DNA of 9,105 nucleotides from Microbacteriaceae bacterium (GCA_947447385.1 CANFKN010000041.1:1-9105); one strand, 5' to 3'; shown: positions 1 through 6,629, counted from the stretch's first letter. A program made the numbers and translations. Notes: a model not told the origin generated them from the letters alone.

Positions 1-57
1 AAACAGATTATGGCTGCGCTAACTGAGCCATTCAGGTTGCCAAAGAAACTTGTCTAG
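1..57 (+). CDS. C-terminal tail of an unidentified gene (partial)
   Basis: Of the three plus-strand frames, only frame 1 is open from the window edge. It reads KQIMAALTEPFRLPKKLV and ends at a TAG at 55-57; the other two frames hit stops within 25 bases. A 6-bp GC-rich hairpin overlaps the stop, and the next gene is convergent, as expected at the end of a transcription unit. Eighteen residues are too few to name a family. It could also be chance open frame, since nothing upstream is visible. Confidence 0.4.
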   Translation, partial: KQIMAALTEPFRLPKKLV

Positions 58-71
58 GCGCTAACGCGCCT
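56..71. terminator. Short GC-rich hairpin between convergent genes
   Basis: AGGCGC (56-61), loop TAAC, GCGCCT (66-71): a perfect 6-bp stem with a tetraloop. It lies between the plus-strand stop at 55-57 and the minus-strand stop at 78-80. No clear T-tract follows on either strand, so it is at best a compact bidirectional terminator. Confidence 0.4.
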
Positions 72-77
72 GTACTT

Positions 78-215
78 CTAGCAGACGCAGACGTCGCCCT
101 TGCCACAGGTGCACTTTGCCGGCTCGGCAACCTTTGCGCTGCCACAACCACAGTTGTCGCCGCAACCCTGAGCTTCGGCTGAGCCAAGAGCGGTAAGTTC
201 GATTTTTTCTGACAT
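78..215 (-). CDS. Small cysteine-rich metallothionein-like protein (45 aa)
   Basis: The minus strand encodes 45 residues starting MSEKIELTALGSAEAQG, with seven cysteines at 18, 22, 24, 35, 37, 43 and 45. They fall in two clusters, CGDNCGCG and CTCGKGDVCVC, separated by a short Ala/Lys/Pro linker. Closely packed C-x-C and C-x3-C pairs, small size and no aromatic residues or histidines are typical of bacterial metallothioneins, which bind thiophilic ions such as Cu(I), Zn(II) or Cd(II) in the cytosol. The start is supported by GGAGG six bases upstream of the ATG (GGAGGCCAAAATG) and by a -35/-10 pair further up. The protein ends in Cys-Val-Cys with no tail. A longer frame overlaps it, but that frame lacks this ribosome site. 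The metal is unknown. No metal-sensing regulator is visible nearby, and the flanking genes give no functional hint. Confidence 0.75.
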   Translation of the reverse strand: MSEKIELTALGSAEAQGCGDNCGCGSAKVAEPAKCTCGKGDVCVC

Positions 216-248
216 TTTGGCCTCCATAGGGTTTGGGCTGATATCTAA

Positions 249-276
249 ACGATACCTTGCAATGCTGGCTTGTCAA
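249..276 (-). promoter_or_regulatory. Promoter of the metallothionein-like gene
   Basis: Read on the minus strand, TTGACA (271-276, a perfect -35) is followed after 16 bases by TATCGT (249-254), about 33 bases before the ATG at 215. The -35 lies in a tandem repeat, GTTGAC GTTGAC, in which the second copy supplies the -35; a regulator could read this. The -10 matches TATAAT at four of six positions. Confidence 0.5.
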
Positions 277-301
277 CGTCAACTAACTTAAGCTTTTGAA
301 C

Positions 302-919
302 ATGTTAAAAGTTGCCAAGCCCGCAGTCGTTGCAGCAATCATCGGCCCGATTCAAAACATCTCAGGTTGGCTGATTGCAGGCATTATTGCCAGCACAGTG
401 CACACCGAAACTTGGCCGGGATACGACGGCGTTCGTCAAACCATCAGCGAACTGGCATCGCCAGAATCTCCAGTAACACCAATCATGTCGGCGTTCTTCG
501 TTTTGGGTGGTGTTCTCTCACTCATCGCCGGCATCTATGCGCGAGCCCTTGCCATGCCAGGCCGTGTGGCAATCTTCATTGGTGGGCTTTGCATGTTTGG
601 AATCACAATCTACCCCACGCCTTTGATTGGCTACAGCGTTGAACACCGCGTTTATGCAATCACTTCGTTCGTGCTGTTCTCGGCATGGCCACTGCTCTCG
701 ATGAGATTTCGCAAAACCGCACCTATTCTGTTGAGGCCTCTAGCGAGCATTGCTGCCACGGTGGTTTTCACGATCGTGTCATTCTGGTTTTTGTTCACCT
801 GGACAGACCCAACAGCGCCTGCGACGGGCGTTCTCGAGAGGCTGCTCTCGTTCATTCAGACGGCATGGTTGTCTGTTGTGGTTTTGAGCGCTTGGCGAGG
901 CCAGCGCAAACAGGCTTAG
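302..919 (+). CDS. DUF998-family six-helix membrane protein
   Basis: A 205-residue integral membrane protein (207 if the TTG at 296 is used). Numbered from that TTG, six hydrophobic segments fall at about 9-33, 62-83, 90-107, 117-135, 145-168 and 183-200. The first loop carries YDGVRQTISELASPESP. That polar loop with an ISEL core, and the EHRVYAITSF motif before helix 4, are what I associate with DUF998 proteins of actinobacteria. The length fits the family. No enzymatic role is established for DUF998, and I infer none. Neither candidate start has a Shine-Dalgarno. ATG at 302 is the conventional choice. TTG at 296 has TAACTT exactly six bases upstream, the spacing seen at two other genes in this window, so a leaderless TTG start is possible. 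The gene stands alone, convergent with the CitE-like gene. Confidence 0.8.
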   Translation: MLKVAKPAVVAAIIGPIQNISGWLIAGIIASTVHTETWPGYDGVRQTISELASPESPVTPIMSAFFVLGGVLSLIAGIYARALAMPGRVAIFIGGLCMFGITIYPTPLIGYSVEHRVYAITSFVLFSAWPLLSMRFRKTAPILLRPLASIAATVVFTIVSFWFLFTWTDPTAPATGVLERLLSFIQTAWLSVVVLSAWRGQRKQA

Positions 920-966
920 CGCGGGGATTCCCCTATCGCAGCTTTACTTCCAGCGCTGAGTCACCT

Positions 967-999
967 CTAGCGCGGTTCGATTCCGAACGCGCGTGCTAG
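967..999. terminator. Long imperfect hairpin over the CitE-like stop codon
   Basis: CTAGC (967-971) pairs with GCTAG (995-999), GCG (972-974) with CGC (990-992), and GTTCG (975-979) with CGAAC (984-988), around an ATTC loop. This gives 13 bp with small bulges. It includes the minus-strand stop codon (967-969) and lies about 50 bases past the DUF998 stop. It could end plus-strand transcription or protect the minus-strand 3' end. No T-tract follows on either side. Confidence 0.35.
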
Positions 1000-1791
1000 C
1001 TTCATGATCTTTTCGGCACGACCGAGTCGAGGCAGGTCACTGCCATCGCGAATCACTCGACCGCCGGCTTCAAAGTCAATCAAGAAGTCATTGGCCCAGG
1101 CCACGTCTGAAGATGTTGGGCTAATCTGCTCGTTGATGACTGCGATCTGTTCGGTCTGAAGGCAAAGCTTGCCGGTCATGCCAAGAGCAACCGCAACCTC
1201 AGACTGCTCGCGCAGCATCGAGTAGTTTTGGCCAACGGTTGGGCCGTCAATCGGGCCAGGCAAGTTGCCGATGCGACTTGCCACCACGAGGCGCGAACGC
1301 GGGTAGGCCATTGCCATATTGTCAACGCTTGTGCCCGTGTCACGTCGATAGTCGCCACTGCCAAAAGCCAGGCGAAAAGCACCGGGGGCTGAGGCAATCG
1401 CGCGAGCTTCTTCAATGCCTAGCGCCGACTCAACCAGAGCAATAACAGGTGTGTTGCCGCCAAGAATCAAGTTGCTCTCGGCAACCTGCGAGGCATCTTC
1501 AACTTTGGCTAGCATTACGCCCTGAAGGCCAGCGACTCCGCGCAGGCGGTCTAGGTCGTCGCGCCAAAAAGGCGAGGTGGCATCGTTGATTCGCACCCAA
1601 GCTTGGCCACCAGCTTCAAGCCAGTTGGCAACGTCTTCTCGCGCCTGAGGCTTGAGCTTGGGGTCAACAGCATCTTCGATGTCAAGAATGATCTGGTCGG
1701 CGCGCGATGCTTCGGCAGCACTGAAGGTTTCAGGCTTGGTGCCGGCAACGAGCAGCCATGAACGCGAGATTTCGGCAGCAATGGTTCTCAT
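967..1791 (-). CDS. CitE-like HpcH/HpaI aldolase/citrate lyase family protein
   Basis: A 274-residue cytosolic protein, the usual length for stand-alone CitE-like lyases. These have a TIM-barrel fold and act on acyl-CoA substrates such as malyl-CoA or citramalyl-CoA, or on related hydroxyacyl thioesters, with Mg2+. Visible family marks are RSWLLVAGTKPE (10-21), ILDIEDAVDP (35-44), the substrate arginine in WVRIND (R67), IALVESALGI (117-126) with the likely metal ligand E121, and LAFGSGDYRRDTG (141-153) with the likely ligand D147. VINEQISPTSSDVAWA (218-233) matches the helical C-terminal motif. One departure: where many CitE relatives have an IHP.Q segment, this one reads GKLCLQTEQ, so the usual His-Pro is absent. 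The substrate is unknown, and no citDF or acyl-CoA genes are adjacent. The ATG has no Shine-Dalgarno but has a promoter at leaderless spacing. Confidence 0.85.
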   Translation of the reverse strand: MRTIAAEISRSWLLVAGTKPETFSAAEASRADQIILDIEDAVDPKLKPQAREDVANWLEAGGQAWVRINDATSPFWRDDLDRLRGVAGLQGVMLAKVEDASQVAESNLILGGNTPVIALVESALGIEEARAIASAPGAFRLAFGSGDYRRDTGTSVDNMAMAYPRSRLVVASRIGNLPGPIDGPTVGQNYSMLREQSEVAVALGMTGKLCLQTEQIAVINEQISPTSSDVAWANDFLIDFEAGGRVIRDGSDLPRLGRAEKIMKLARAFGIEPR

Positions 1792-1797
1792 GCGTTC

Positions 1798-1826
1798 AGT
1801 TTATGTTGTTCACTCTCGCTAAACAA
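1798..1826 (-). promoter_or_regulatory. Promoter giving a leaderless CitE-like mRNA
   Basis: On the minus strand, TTGTTT (1821-1826) is followed by a 17-base spacer and TAAACT (1798-1803), then six bases and the ATG at 1791. That places the transcription start at or beside the A of the ATG. It agrees with the lack of any GGAG-like site and with the frequency of leaderless mRNAs in actinobacteria. The -35 matches the consensus only in TTG. Confidence 0.45.
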
Positions 1827-1892
1827 ATGCCAACGCGGCGCTAAACAGTGTGCCACGAAAGACTTCGCTGCAAAAACACGAAGCCGATAAAA

Positions 1893-3407
1893 CTAACGTC
1901 GCCCGAGCGCTGCGTTTTTGACCATTGATGGAAACACCAAGCCGTGCATCGGCCAAACCGCCCACCAGTAGGCGTGACCCAGCAAACCGCGCGGCGCATA
2001 AATCGCGCGTTGGGTGACTCGCGTGCCACCACCAGCCATCGGCTCAAGACTCCACTCGAGCCAAGCAAGCCCGGGCATCTTCATCTCTGCGCGCAGCCTC
2101 AACAACTTGCCACGCTCGAGCGCTTCAACTCGCCAAAAATCTAGTGCGTCACCCTCGATCAAATGGTTCGGGTCGCGACGACCACGGCGCAGCCCAACGC
2201 CGCCGACCATCTTGTCTAGCACCCCTCGCAAGCGCCAGGCCCAGGTCGCGGTGGAGTATCCGTGCTCGCCACCAATGCCCTCAACTCTTGCCCAAACCAC
2301 GTCAGGCGCATCGGCAGTTTCAAGCGTGCGCACGTCGGTGTAAAGCGAACCACCAGCCCAGTTCGGGTCGGTCGGCAACGGGTCAGAAGGTGCGCCAGGC
2401 AATGACGCGCTCGACCACGAGGTCTCAACGTTGGCCTCTTTGATCTTCTTCAGCGCCAACTGAACGGCACGCTTGAACGGCGTCAAGCCACCAGCAGGGT
2501 CGGCAATTAAATCGCGGATGCTATCGTCACGCGCCACAACCTCATTCTTTAGGCTCGCGACTAGGCGCTTGGCCAAAGTGAACGGCACCGGTGTGACTAG
2601 GCCCACCCATCCGCTTGAAAGATTTGGGGTTAGAAACGGCAGCGGAATGATGATGCGTTTGCGCAGACCAGCCGACTCGGCATATTGCAGCATCATTTGT
2701 CGATAGGTGAAAACCTCTGGGCCACCGATGTCGTAATCGCCCGAAATTTCGGCAGGCAGTGCCGCTGCACCAACCAGGTAGCGAAGCACGTCACGAATCG
2801 CAATCGGTTGAATGCGAGTTTCGACCCAGCGTGGGGTAGTCATAATCGGCAGGCGCTCGGTGAGGTAACGCAGCATCTCGAACGAAGCCGAGCCAGAGCC
2901 GATCACCACGCCAGCGCGAAGCTCAATCGTGGGCACCCCGCTGTGTCGCAAAATCTCGCCGGTTGCCATGCGCGAATGCATGTGCGGTGAAAGGCTGCTC
3001 TTGACTCGCTGGTCAATCATTCCGCCGAGATAAACCATGCGCTTCACCTTGGCTGTTTTTGCCAGTTCGCCAAACTCACTGGCCATAGCCTGCTCTTGTG
3101 ACTCAAAGTCACCGGCACTCATCAGCGAGTGCAAAAGATAATAGGCAACGTCAACGCCATCGAGCGCGCGGGCCAGCGCGGCTGAATCGGTTGCATCACC
3201 TTCAACGACCTGAACCTGAGAGATCCACGCATGTTCGCTAAGGCGAGCAGCGTTGCGAGCAAAAACTCGCACTCGATAGCCGTGCTGCAACAACTCGCTA
3301 ATCAAACGCCCACCGATGTATCCGGTGGCGCCAGTGACTAGGCAGAGCGCAGGTTGGTCATTTGCGCCGCGCAAAAGAGGCAGGCCAGCGGCTATTTCGT
3401 TTTGCAT
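1893..3407 (-). CDS. SDR-family NAD(P)-binding protein with C-terminal DUF2867
   Basis: A 504-residue two-part protein. Residues 21-320 form an extended/atypical short-chain dehydrogenase fold. The nucleotide loop is TGATGYIGG (25-33), RVRVFARN follows strand 2, and EGDATD (69-74) is the usual adenine-contacting turn. VAYYLLHS (87-94) and RMVYLGGM (123-130) are core strands. The classical Tyr-x3-Lys pair is not evident, as is common in NmrA-like and DUF2867-linked members. Residues about 340-500 match the DUF2867 (START-like) domain in position and style: WARVEGIGGEHGY, WAWRLRGVLDKMVGG, LRRGRRDPNHLIEGDALDFW, and a C-terminal THE-like strand ending WWAVWPMHGLVFPSM. This fusion is common in actinobacteria. 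The substrate is unknown, and the membrane-lipid or quinone role sometimes suggested is unproved. The gene lies 101 bases upstream of the CitE-like gene, which has its own promoter, so the two need not be an operon. Confidence 0.85.
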   Translation of the reverse strand: MQNEIAAGLPLLRGANDQPALCLVTGATGYIGGRLISELLQHGYRVRVFARNAARLSEHAWISQVQVVEGDATDSAALARALDGVDVAYYLLHSLMSAGDFESQEQAMASEFGELAKTAKVKRMVYLGGMIDQRVKSSLSPHMHSRMATGEILRHSGVPTIELRAGVVIGSGSASFEMLRYLTERLPIMTTPRWVETRIQPIAIRDVLRYLVGAAALPAEISGDYDIGGPEVFTYRQMMLQYAESAGLRKRIIIPLPFLTPNLSSGWVGLVTPVPFTLAKRLVASLKNEVVARDDSIRDLIADPAGGLTPFKRAVQLALKKIKEANVETSWSSASLPGAPSDPLPTDPNWAGGSLYTDVRTLETADAPDVVWARVEGIGGEHGYSTATWAWRLRGVLDKMVGGVGLRRGRRDPNHLIEGDALDFWRVEALERGKLLRLRAEMKMPGLAWLEWSLEPMAGGGTRVTQRAIYAPRGLLGHAYWWAVWPMHGLVFPSMVKNAALGRR

Positions 3408-3413
3408 GGTCTG

Positions 3414-3419
3414 AGCTTA
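3414..3419 (-). promoter_or_regulatory. -10 element of the SDR gene at leaderless spacing
   Basis: On the minus strand, TAAGCT is followed by six bases and the ATG at 3407. No purine-rich ribosome site is present, so the mRNA probably begins at the start codon. No convincing -35 is seen 16-18 bases further upstream. Confidence 0.35.
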
Positions 3420-3484
3420 TGGCTATTGACCAGCCACTAGCCGAAAAATACAGGTATTTGTCGATGACGCTGGCACATTGAGTC

Positions 3485-3519
3485 CTAGATTTGAACATCT
3501 AGAGAATCCGTTTCAAAAT
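3485..3519 (+). promoter_or_regulatory. Inverted repeat and weak promoter before the secreted-protein gene
   Basis: CTAGAT (3485-3490) and ATCTAG (3497-3502) form a perfect 6-bp inverted repeat around TTGAAC. That TTGAAC (3491-3496) can serve as a -35, with CAAAAT (3514-3519) 17 bases downstream as a -10. Both hexamers match consensus at only four positions. If real, the repeat encloses the -35 and could be an operator. A GGGGA ribosome site (3523-3527) precedes the ATG by three bases. Confidence 0.35.
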
Positions 3520-3530
3520 TTTGGGGAAAA

Positions 3531-5138
3531 ATGGTTAAAAAAATTGCTATCGCAGCAGTGATGTCACTTTTTGTTGGGCTCGGCTCCTCAGCGGCGTCAG
3601 CGACGGGTTCATGGACATTCACGGTCGTCGAAATCGGCCTTCAGAACTATCTAGATAACGACATGGCCCGCGGAAACCCAAGTGGAATGGTTGATGCCCA
3701 CTGCACCGAGTTAGGGGCGGGCGATTGTGACTTTGCCACCATGAACAGTTTGAATTCAGATGTTGGGCTGCATGTGAATCTTCCGCATTGCGAAACACCA
3801 ACTCAGGAGTACTGCGTCGAATCGCTCCAAGTGTATGAAGATGGGCAAACGCCAAAAGATGCAACATTTGACTTTCAAAGGCTGTCAAGCCAACCTCAGA
3901 TTCAAACCGACTTGGCACATGGAATTCCGCAAGTAGGAAACGCTTTGATATTCAAGTCAAGCGGAGTCACCTCAGTTGAAGGGTCTGACGAGTTCAATGT
4001 TCAGGCGGCACTTGATTTGCACCTTGTCGGCCCAGACTATATCGCAGAGATTTCAGACTTCAAAATGTCGGTTATGCCGGTGACTGTGGTTGATGGCTCT
4101 TATCGAGAGTGGACTGGTGTGAATCCCGAAACTTTCAAACCCGACACTCGTTCGAGTGTGAAGGTGCGTATTCCAAAGATTGTTGGAGGCTGGTTCAAGG
4201 GCAGGCTCTCAGATGCAAAGGTTGAGATTCAAGATTTCAATGACAGCTCCTACACGCTCAAAGTTGACGCCAAGTCTGTTGAGGTTCCGCTCGCGCAGAT
4301 GTCGGTTTCAGCCGCCGATTGTGAAGCGTTTCAAGTATCTGTTTGGGGTCAAAATATCTTGGGTGACTGCACGTCGGGCGGCAGCGGTCTTGAAGCAGAT
4401 GGCATGTTCGACTTGCTTGACGCCATGCGCCCCTACGTTAACGACACTGCTGCTGAAATCAAAACCGCCTGGGATGTCAGTTCTTTTAGCGGTGCTCTAA
4501 GAGCCGATTGCATCTCGTCAGGCTTCGGCCTAGCCGCCCTGGTTGCTACAAACGCAACTGTGTACACAGGTGCCGCGCCATTGCAAGACGCATCGGGACT
4601 GCATTACAAAGTTGCTGGTTTGCACTTTTTGCCCGATGGTTCAACCATTACAAAAGGCAATTACGACTTGCTGCTTCGCGAAGACGTCGCGCGCTGCATT
4701 TATGATTTGCCGGCGATTGGCTCGCTCTATGCATCTGTATCCGTGGCTGATGGTTCGAAAGCAGACCCAGCAACGACCAGTTTTGCAATTGAGAACGGAT
4801 ACGCACATTTCACTGCGAGCGGATTCCACTTTTCGCAGCCAGTGATCACAACAAAGCTCTCAAATGTCAAGCCAACAGGTGCGAGGGCTTTTGGCGCAAT
4901 AAAGTCAAAGTTCACCGGCAAATTGGCCGCCGGCAAGCGCATTAAGCTCAGTCTTTTTGGTGTGCCTGCCGGCGCTTCTAAGTCGTTGCAGTGGTACTCC
5001 AATGGCAAGAAGATTTCTAGGGCGACGGGTGCGACCCTTCATGTCGCAAAGGCAATGATTGGCCACAAGATCATTGTGGCAGTTTCGTTGACCAAGGCAG
5101 GGTATGTCACAAAAAAGTTTGTCATTCACTTCAATTAA
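3531..5138 (+). CDS. Secreted protein of unknown function with eight Cys and C-terminal Ig-like domain
   Basis: A 535-residue exported protein. Residues 1-24 are a classic Sec signal peptide: MVKK, a hydrophobic core, then an A-S-A site before T25. The mature part has exactly eight cysteines (58, 66, 87, 95, 264, 280, 327, 389), enough for four disulfides. Residues 85-105 carry a C-x7-C-VESLQVYEDG motif. Residues 290-440 include NYDLLLREDVARCIYDLP and a beta-rich stretch ending ENGYAHFTASGFHFSQP. Both resemble segments I recall in secreted proteins of aquatic actinobacteria, but I know no named domain. The end (about 455-535) looks like a bacterial Ig-like repeat: LQWYSNGKKISRATGATL, then IGHKIIVAVSLTKAGY. 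There is no LPXTG, C-terminal anchor helix or catalytic motif. It may be a released or wall-associated binding protein; this is inference. Its base composition looks more A/T-rich than the SDR gene. It stands alone. Confidence 0.8.
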   Translation: MVKKIAIAAVMSLFVGLGSSAASATGSWTFTVVEIGLQNYLDNDMARGNPSGMVDAHCTELGAGDCDFATMNSLNSDVGLHVNLPHCETPTQEYCVESLQVYEDGQTPKDATFDFQRLSSQPQIQTDLAHGIPQVGNALIFKSSGVTSVEGSDEFNVQAALDLHLVGPDYIAEISDFKMSVMPVTVVDGSYREWTGVNPETFKPDTRSSVKVRIPKIVGGWFKGRLSDAKVEIQDFNDSSYTLKVDAKSVEVPLAQMSVSAADCEAFQVSVWGQNILGDCTSGGSGLEADGMFDLLDAMRPYVNDTAAEIKTAWDVSSFSGALRADCISSGFGLAALVATNATVYTGAAPLQDASGLHYKVAGLHFLPDGSTITKGNYDLLLREDVARCIYDLPAIGSLYASVSVADGSKADPATTSFAIENGYAHFTASGFHFSQPVITTKLSNVKPTGARAFGAIKSKFTGKLAAGKRIKLSLFGVPAGASKSLQWYSNGKKISRATGATLHVAKAMIGHKIIVAVSLTKAGYVTKKFVIHFN

Positions 5139-5179
5139 GGTTTCTGGCAACTAAAAGAAGCACACTGGAGGTCGCAAGA

Positions 5180-5198
5180 TGGCAGCCTATATCTGCCA
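5180..5198. terminator. Hairpin between convergent secreted-protein and ROK genes
   Basis: TGGCAG (5180-5185), a 7-base loop, CTGCCA (5193-5198): a perfect 6-bp stem placed 41 bases after one stop and 14 bases before the other. There is no good T-tract on either strand. It would be a weak shared terminator. Confidence 0.35.
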
Positions 5199-5212
5199 CA
5201 AGGGAATTGTCG

Positions 5213-6460
5213 CTACTTGAATTTCTTCGGTGGGAGCAATTCAAACCCGGCAGGGTCTGCAAGCAACCCCGCAAAAGCAATTTCTGCAGCACCTACAAAC
5301 ACTAAGTTTGCGCCCAATTCTGCCTTGCGAATTACCACGCGCTCGCGGGCTCCAGCTAAACCACCGGCGCGGGCGTTGGCTAGCAGTCGGTAGTCATCGG
5401 CATCAAAGAGCACGCTCAAAAACCCGGCCAGCAAAACAACTTCGGGGTTAAAAATGTTCACGCAGTTCGCAATCGCCACACCCAAAATGTCGATCTGTCT
5501 CTCAATGAGTTTGTTCAAACGAGGGGAGCGTGACCGAAGCACCGCCAAACGTAGCTCTTCATCGTCGGCGTCGTCGAGTCTTAGAACGTCAAGCAAATCT
5601 TCACGTTTGAGCAATGCTTCAACTGTGCCGGGCAGACCGGCGTTGTCTTCGACGCGCGAATCTGAGATGCGCATGTGGCCGAGCTCGCCAGCAAAGCCCG
5701 AGGTGCCACGAAGCATCTCGCCACCGACGACAACGCCGCCGCCGATGCCTCCGGCGCCACCAAAGATATAGACGATGTCGCTAAAACCTTTGCCCGCTCC
5801 AAAATCGCGTTCGGCAGCGCAAGAGATTGTGCCATCGTTACCTAAGGTGACCGGCAGACCGGTTGCGGCGGTGACCATTGAGGCAAGCTCAACCTCGCCC
5901 CATCCGAGCGTCGTTACTAGTCGAACTGAGCCGTCTTGCTCATTCACTTGACCGGGAATCGAAATGCCTATGCCGGCAATCAAACTGTTTTTATCGAGCT
6001 TGCTTCTAATGTCGGTGACAAGGGTCTTGATAACTGAAACCACAGCCTCTGGGCGAGGGAACATGCCAGTGACCACTCGGCGACGTTCGACCACATTGCC
6101 CGAAAGCCCAACTGCCGCAACGCGAACCGCGTAGGTTGAAATCTCAACTGCAAAAGCAAACACGCGATTGCTCGAGGTGACAAGGTGACTCGGTCGGCCC
6201 ACGCCGCTGGCTTGAGGTTTTTCGATTTCGGCGATCAAACCGCGTTCGTTTAGTTCAGCCACCAGGTCACTAATGGTTGAACGGTTGAGCCCGGTCATCG
6301 CGGCCAAATCTGACCGTGAGATTACGACGCTTTTGTGAACCATGTTTAGCAAGAGTGAGAGATTGTGAACGCGCAGGTCTTCGCGGCTCGTGCCAATTTT
6401 GTTGGCGCGAAGCAGGGGTTGCTGTCGGTCGTTCAATCTAGGTTTCTCAACTTTTTTCAA
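5213..6460 (-). CDS. ROK-family transcriptional repressor (NagC/XylR type)
   Basis: A 415-residue regulator, usual length for ROK repressors. A winged helix-turn-helix spans about 35-80: VVISRSDLAAMTGLNRSTISDL, then LNERGLI. The ROK sugar-binding/ATPase fold fills the rest: GISIPGQV (165-172), LGNDGTISCAAERDFGAG (206-223) with the ROK aspartate D209, the glycine-rich loop FGGAGGIGGGVVVGG (233-247), and GFAGELGHM (255-263). The zinc site typical of ROK kinases (CxCGxxGCxE) is eroded to D272-N-A-G-L-P-G-T279-V-E281, with no cysteine, although H262 and E281 remain. The first phosphate loop is AVEIST rather than DxGxT. This fits a sensor, not a kinase. It is divergent from the xylose-type transporter operon, so it most likely represses that operon and is released by sugar. 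The start is TTG at 6460, after an in-frame TAA; TTG at 6436 is an alternative. Confidence 0.88.
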   Translation of the reverse strand: MKKVEKPRLNDRQQPLLRANKIGTSREDLRVHNLSLLLNMVHKSVVISRSDLAAMTGLNRSTISDLVAELNERGLIAEIEKPQASGVGRPSHLVTSSNRVFAFAVEISTYAVRVAAVGLSGNVVERRRVVTGMFPRPEAVVSVIKTLVTDIRSKLDKNSLIAGIGISIPGQVNEQDGSVRLVTTLGWGEVELASMVTAATGLPVTLGNDGTISCAAERDFGAGKGFSDIVYIFGGAGGIGGGVVVGGEMLRGTSGFAGELGHMRISDSRVEDNAGLPGTVEALLKREDLLDVLRLDDADDEELRLAVLRSRSPRLNKLIERQIDILGVAIANCVNIFNPEVVLLAGFLSVLFDADDYRLLANARAGGLAGARERVVIRKAELGANLVFVGAAEIAFAGLLADPAGFELLPPKKFK

Positions 6461-6466
6461 TTTGAT

Positions 6467-6483
6467 GGTTTAAAAAACAAACC
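6467..6483. promoter_or_regulatory. A/T-rich dyad just upstream of the ROK start
   Basis: GGTTT (6467-6471) and AAACC (6479-6483) are inverted around seven bases, six bases upstream of the ROK TTG start. This is a plausible autoregulatory operator or leader hairpin. It is short, and its sequence differs from the other dyads in the region. Confidence 0.25.
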
Positions 6484-6531
6484 CGAAAATTCTCTATGTC
6501 TCAAGCCTATAACTCGAATAAAACCTCGCCT

Positions 6532-6566
6532 AAAGCGCTTTCTTAATCACGAGTTTGTAACGTTAC
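6532..6566. promoter_or_regulatory. Two LacI-type palindromes in the ROK-xylF intergenic region
   Basis: AAAGCGCTTT (6532-6541) and GTAACGTTAC (6557-6566) are perfect 10-base palindromes with a central CG, and their centres are 25 bases apart. Palindromes with a central CG are typical of LacI/GalR-family operators, including catabolite-type sites. Ten-base palindromes occur by chance, but two this close in a divergent promoter region suggest regulation by a second factor besides the ROK protein. Confidence 0.4.
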
Positions 6567-6605
6567 TTTATCGTTAGCGAAAACAGGCCGTTTCAACTTG
6601 AATCT

Positions 6606-6629
6606 ATTTGTTGTCTAGGGCAACATAAT
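6606..6629 (+). promoter_or_regulatory. xylF-operon -10 overlapped by a candidate ROK operator
   Basis: CATAAT (6624-6629) matches the -10 consensus at five of six positions. It would start transcription near 6636, giving a leader of about 65 bases. A dyad, ATTTGTTGTC (6606-6615) and GGCAACATAA (6619-6628), overlaps it and matches at 7 of 10 arm positions around TAG. A repressor there would block polymerase. The best -35 (TTGAAT, 6598-6603) is spaced 20 bases away, which is too long and suggests a weak or activated promoter. Confidence 0.4.

Noticed and set aside
61..282. A 73-residue minus-strand frame overlapping the metallothionein-like gene
   Set aside because: It is arginine- and glycine-rich with no ribosome site, and is read out of frame from the cysteine-rich gene, which has GGAGG and a promoter.
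923..933. GGGG-ATT-CCCC hairpin after the DUF998 gene
   Set aside because: Only four pairs with no T-tract; too short to call a terminator.
1841..1892. Possible terminator after the SDR gene (CTTCG/CGAAG)
   Set aside because: The five-pair stem has an 11-base loop and a competing overlapping TTCG pairing; not convincing.
2014..2443. Long plus-strand frames opposite the SDR gene
   Set aside because: They are low-complexity Arg/Pro/Ser translations, typical antisense shadows of a GC-biased gene, with no family similarity.
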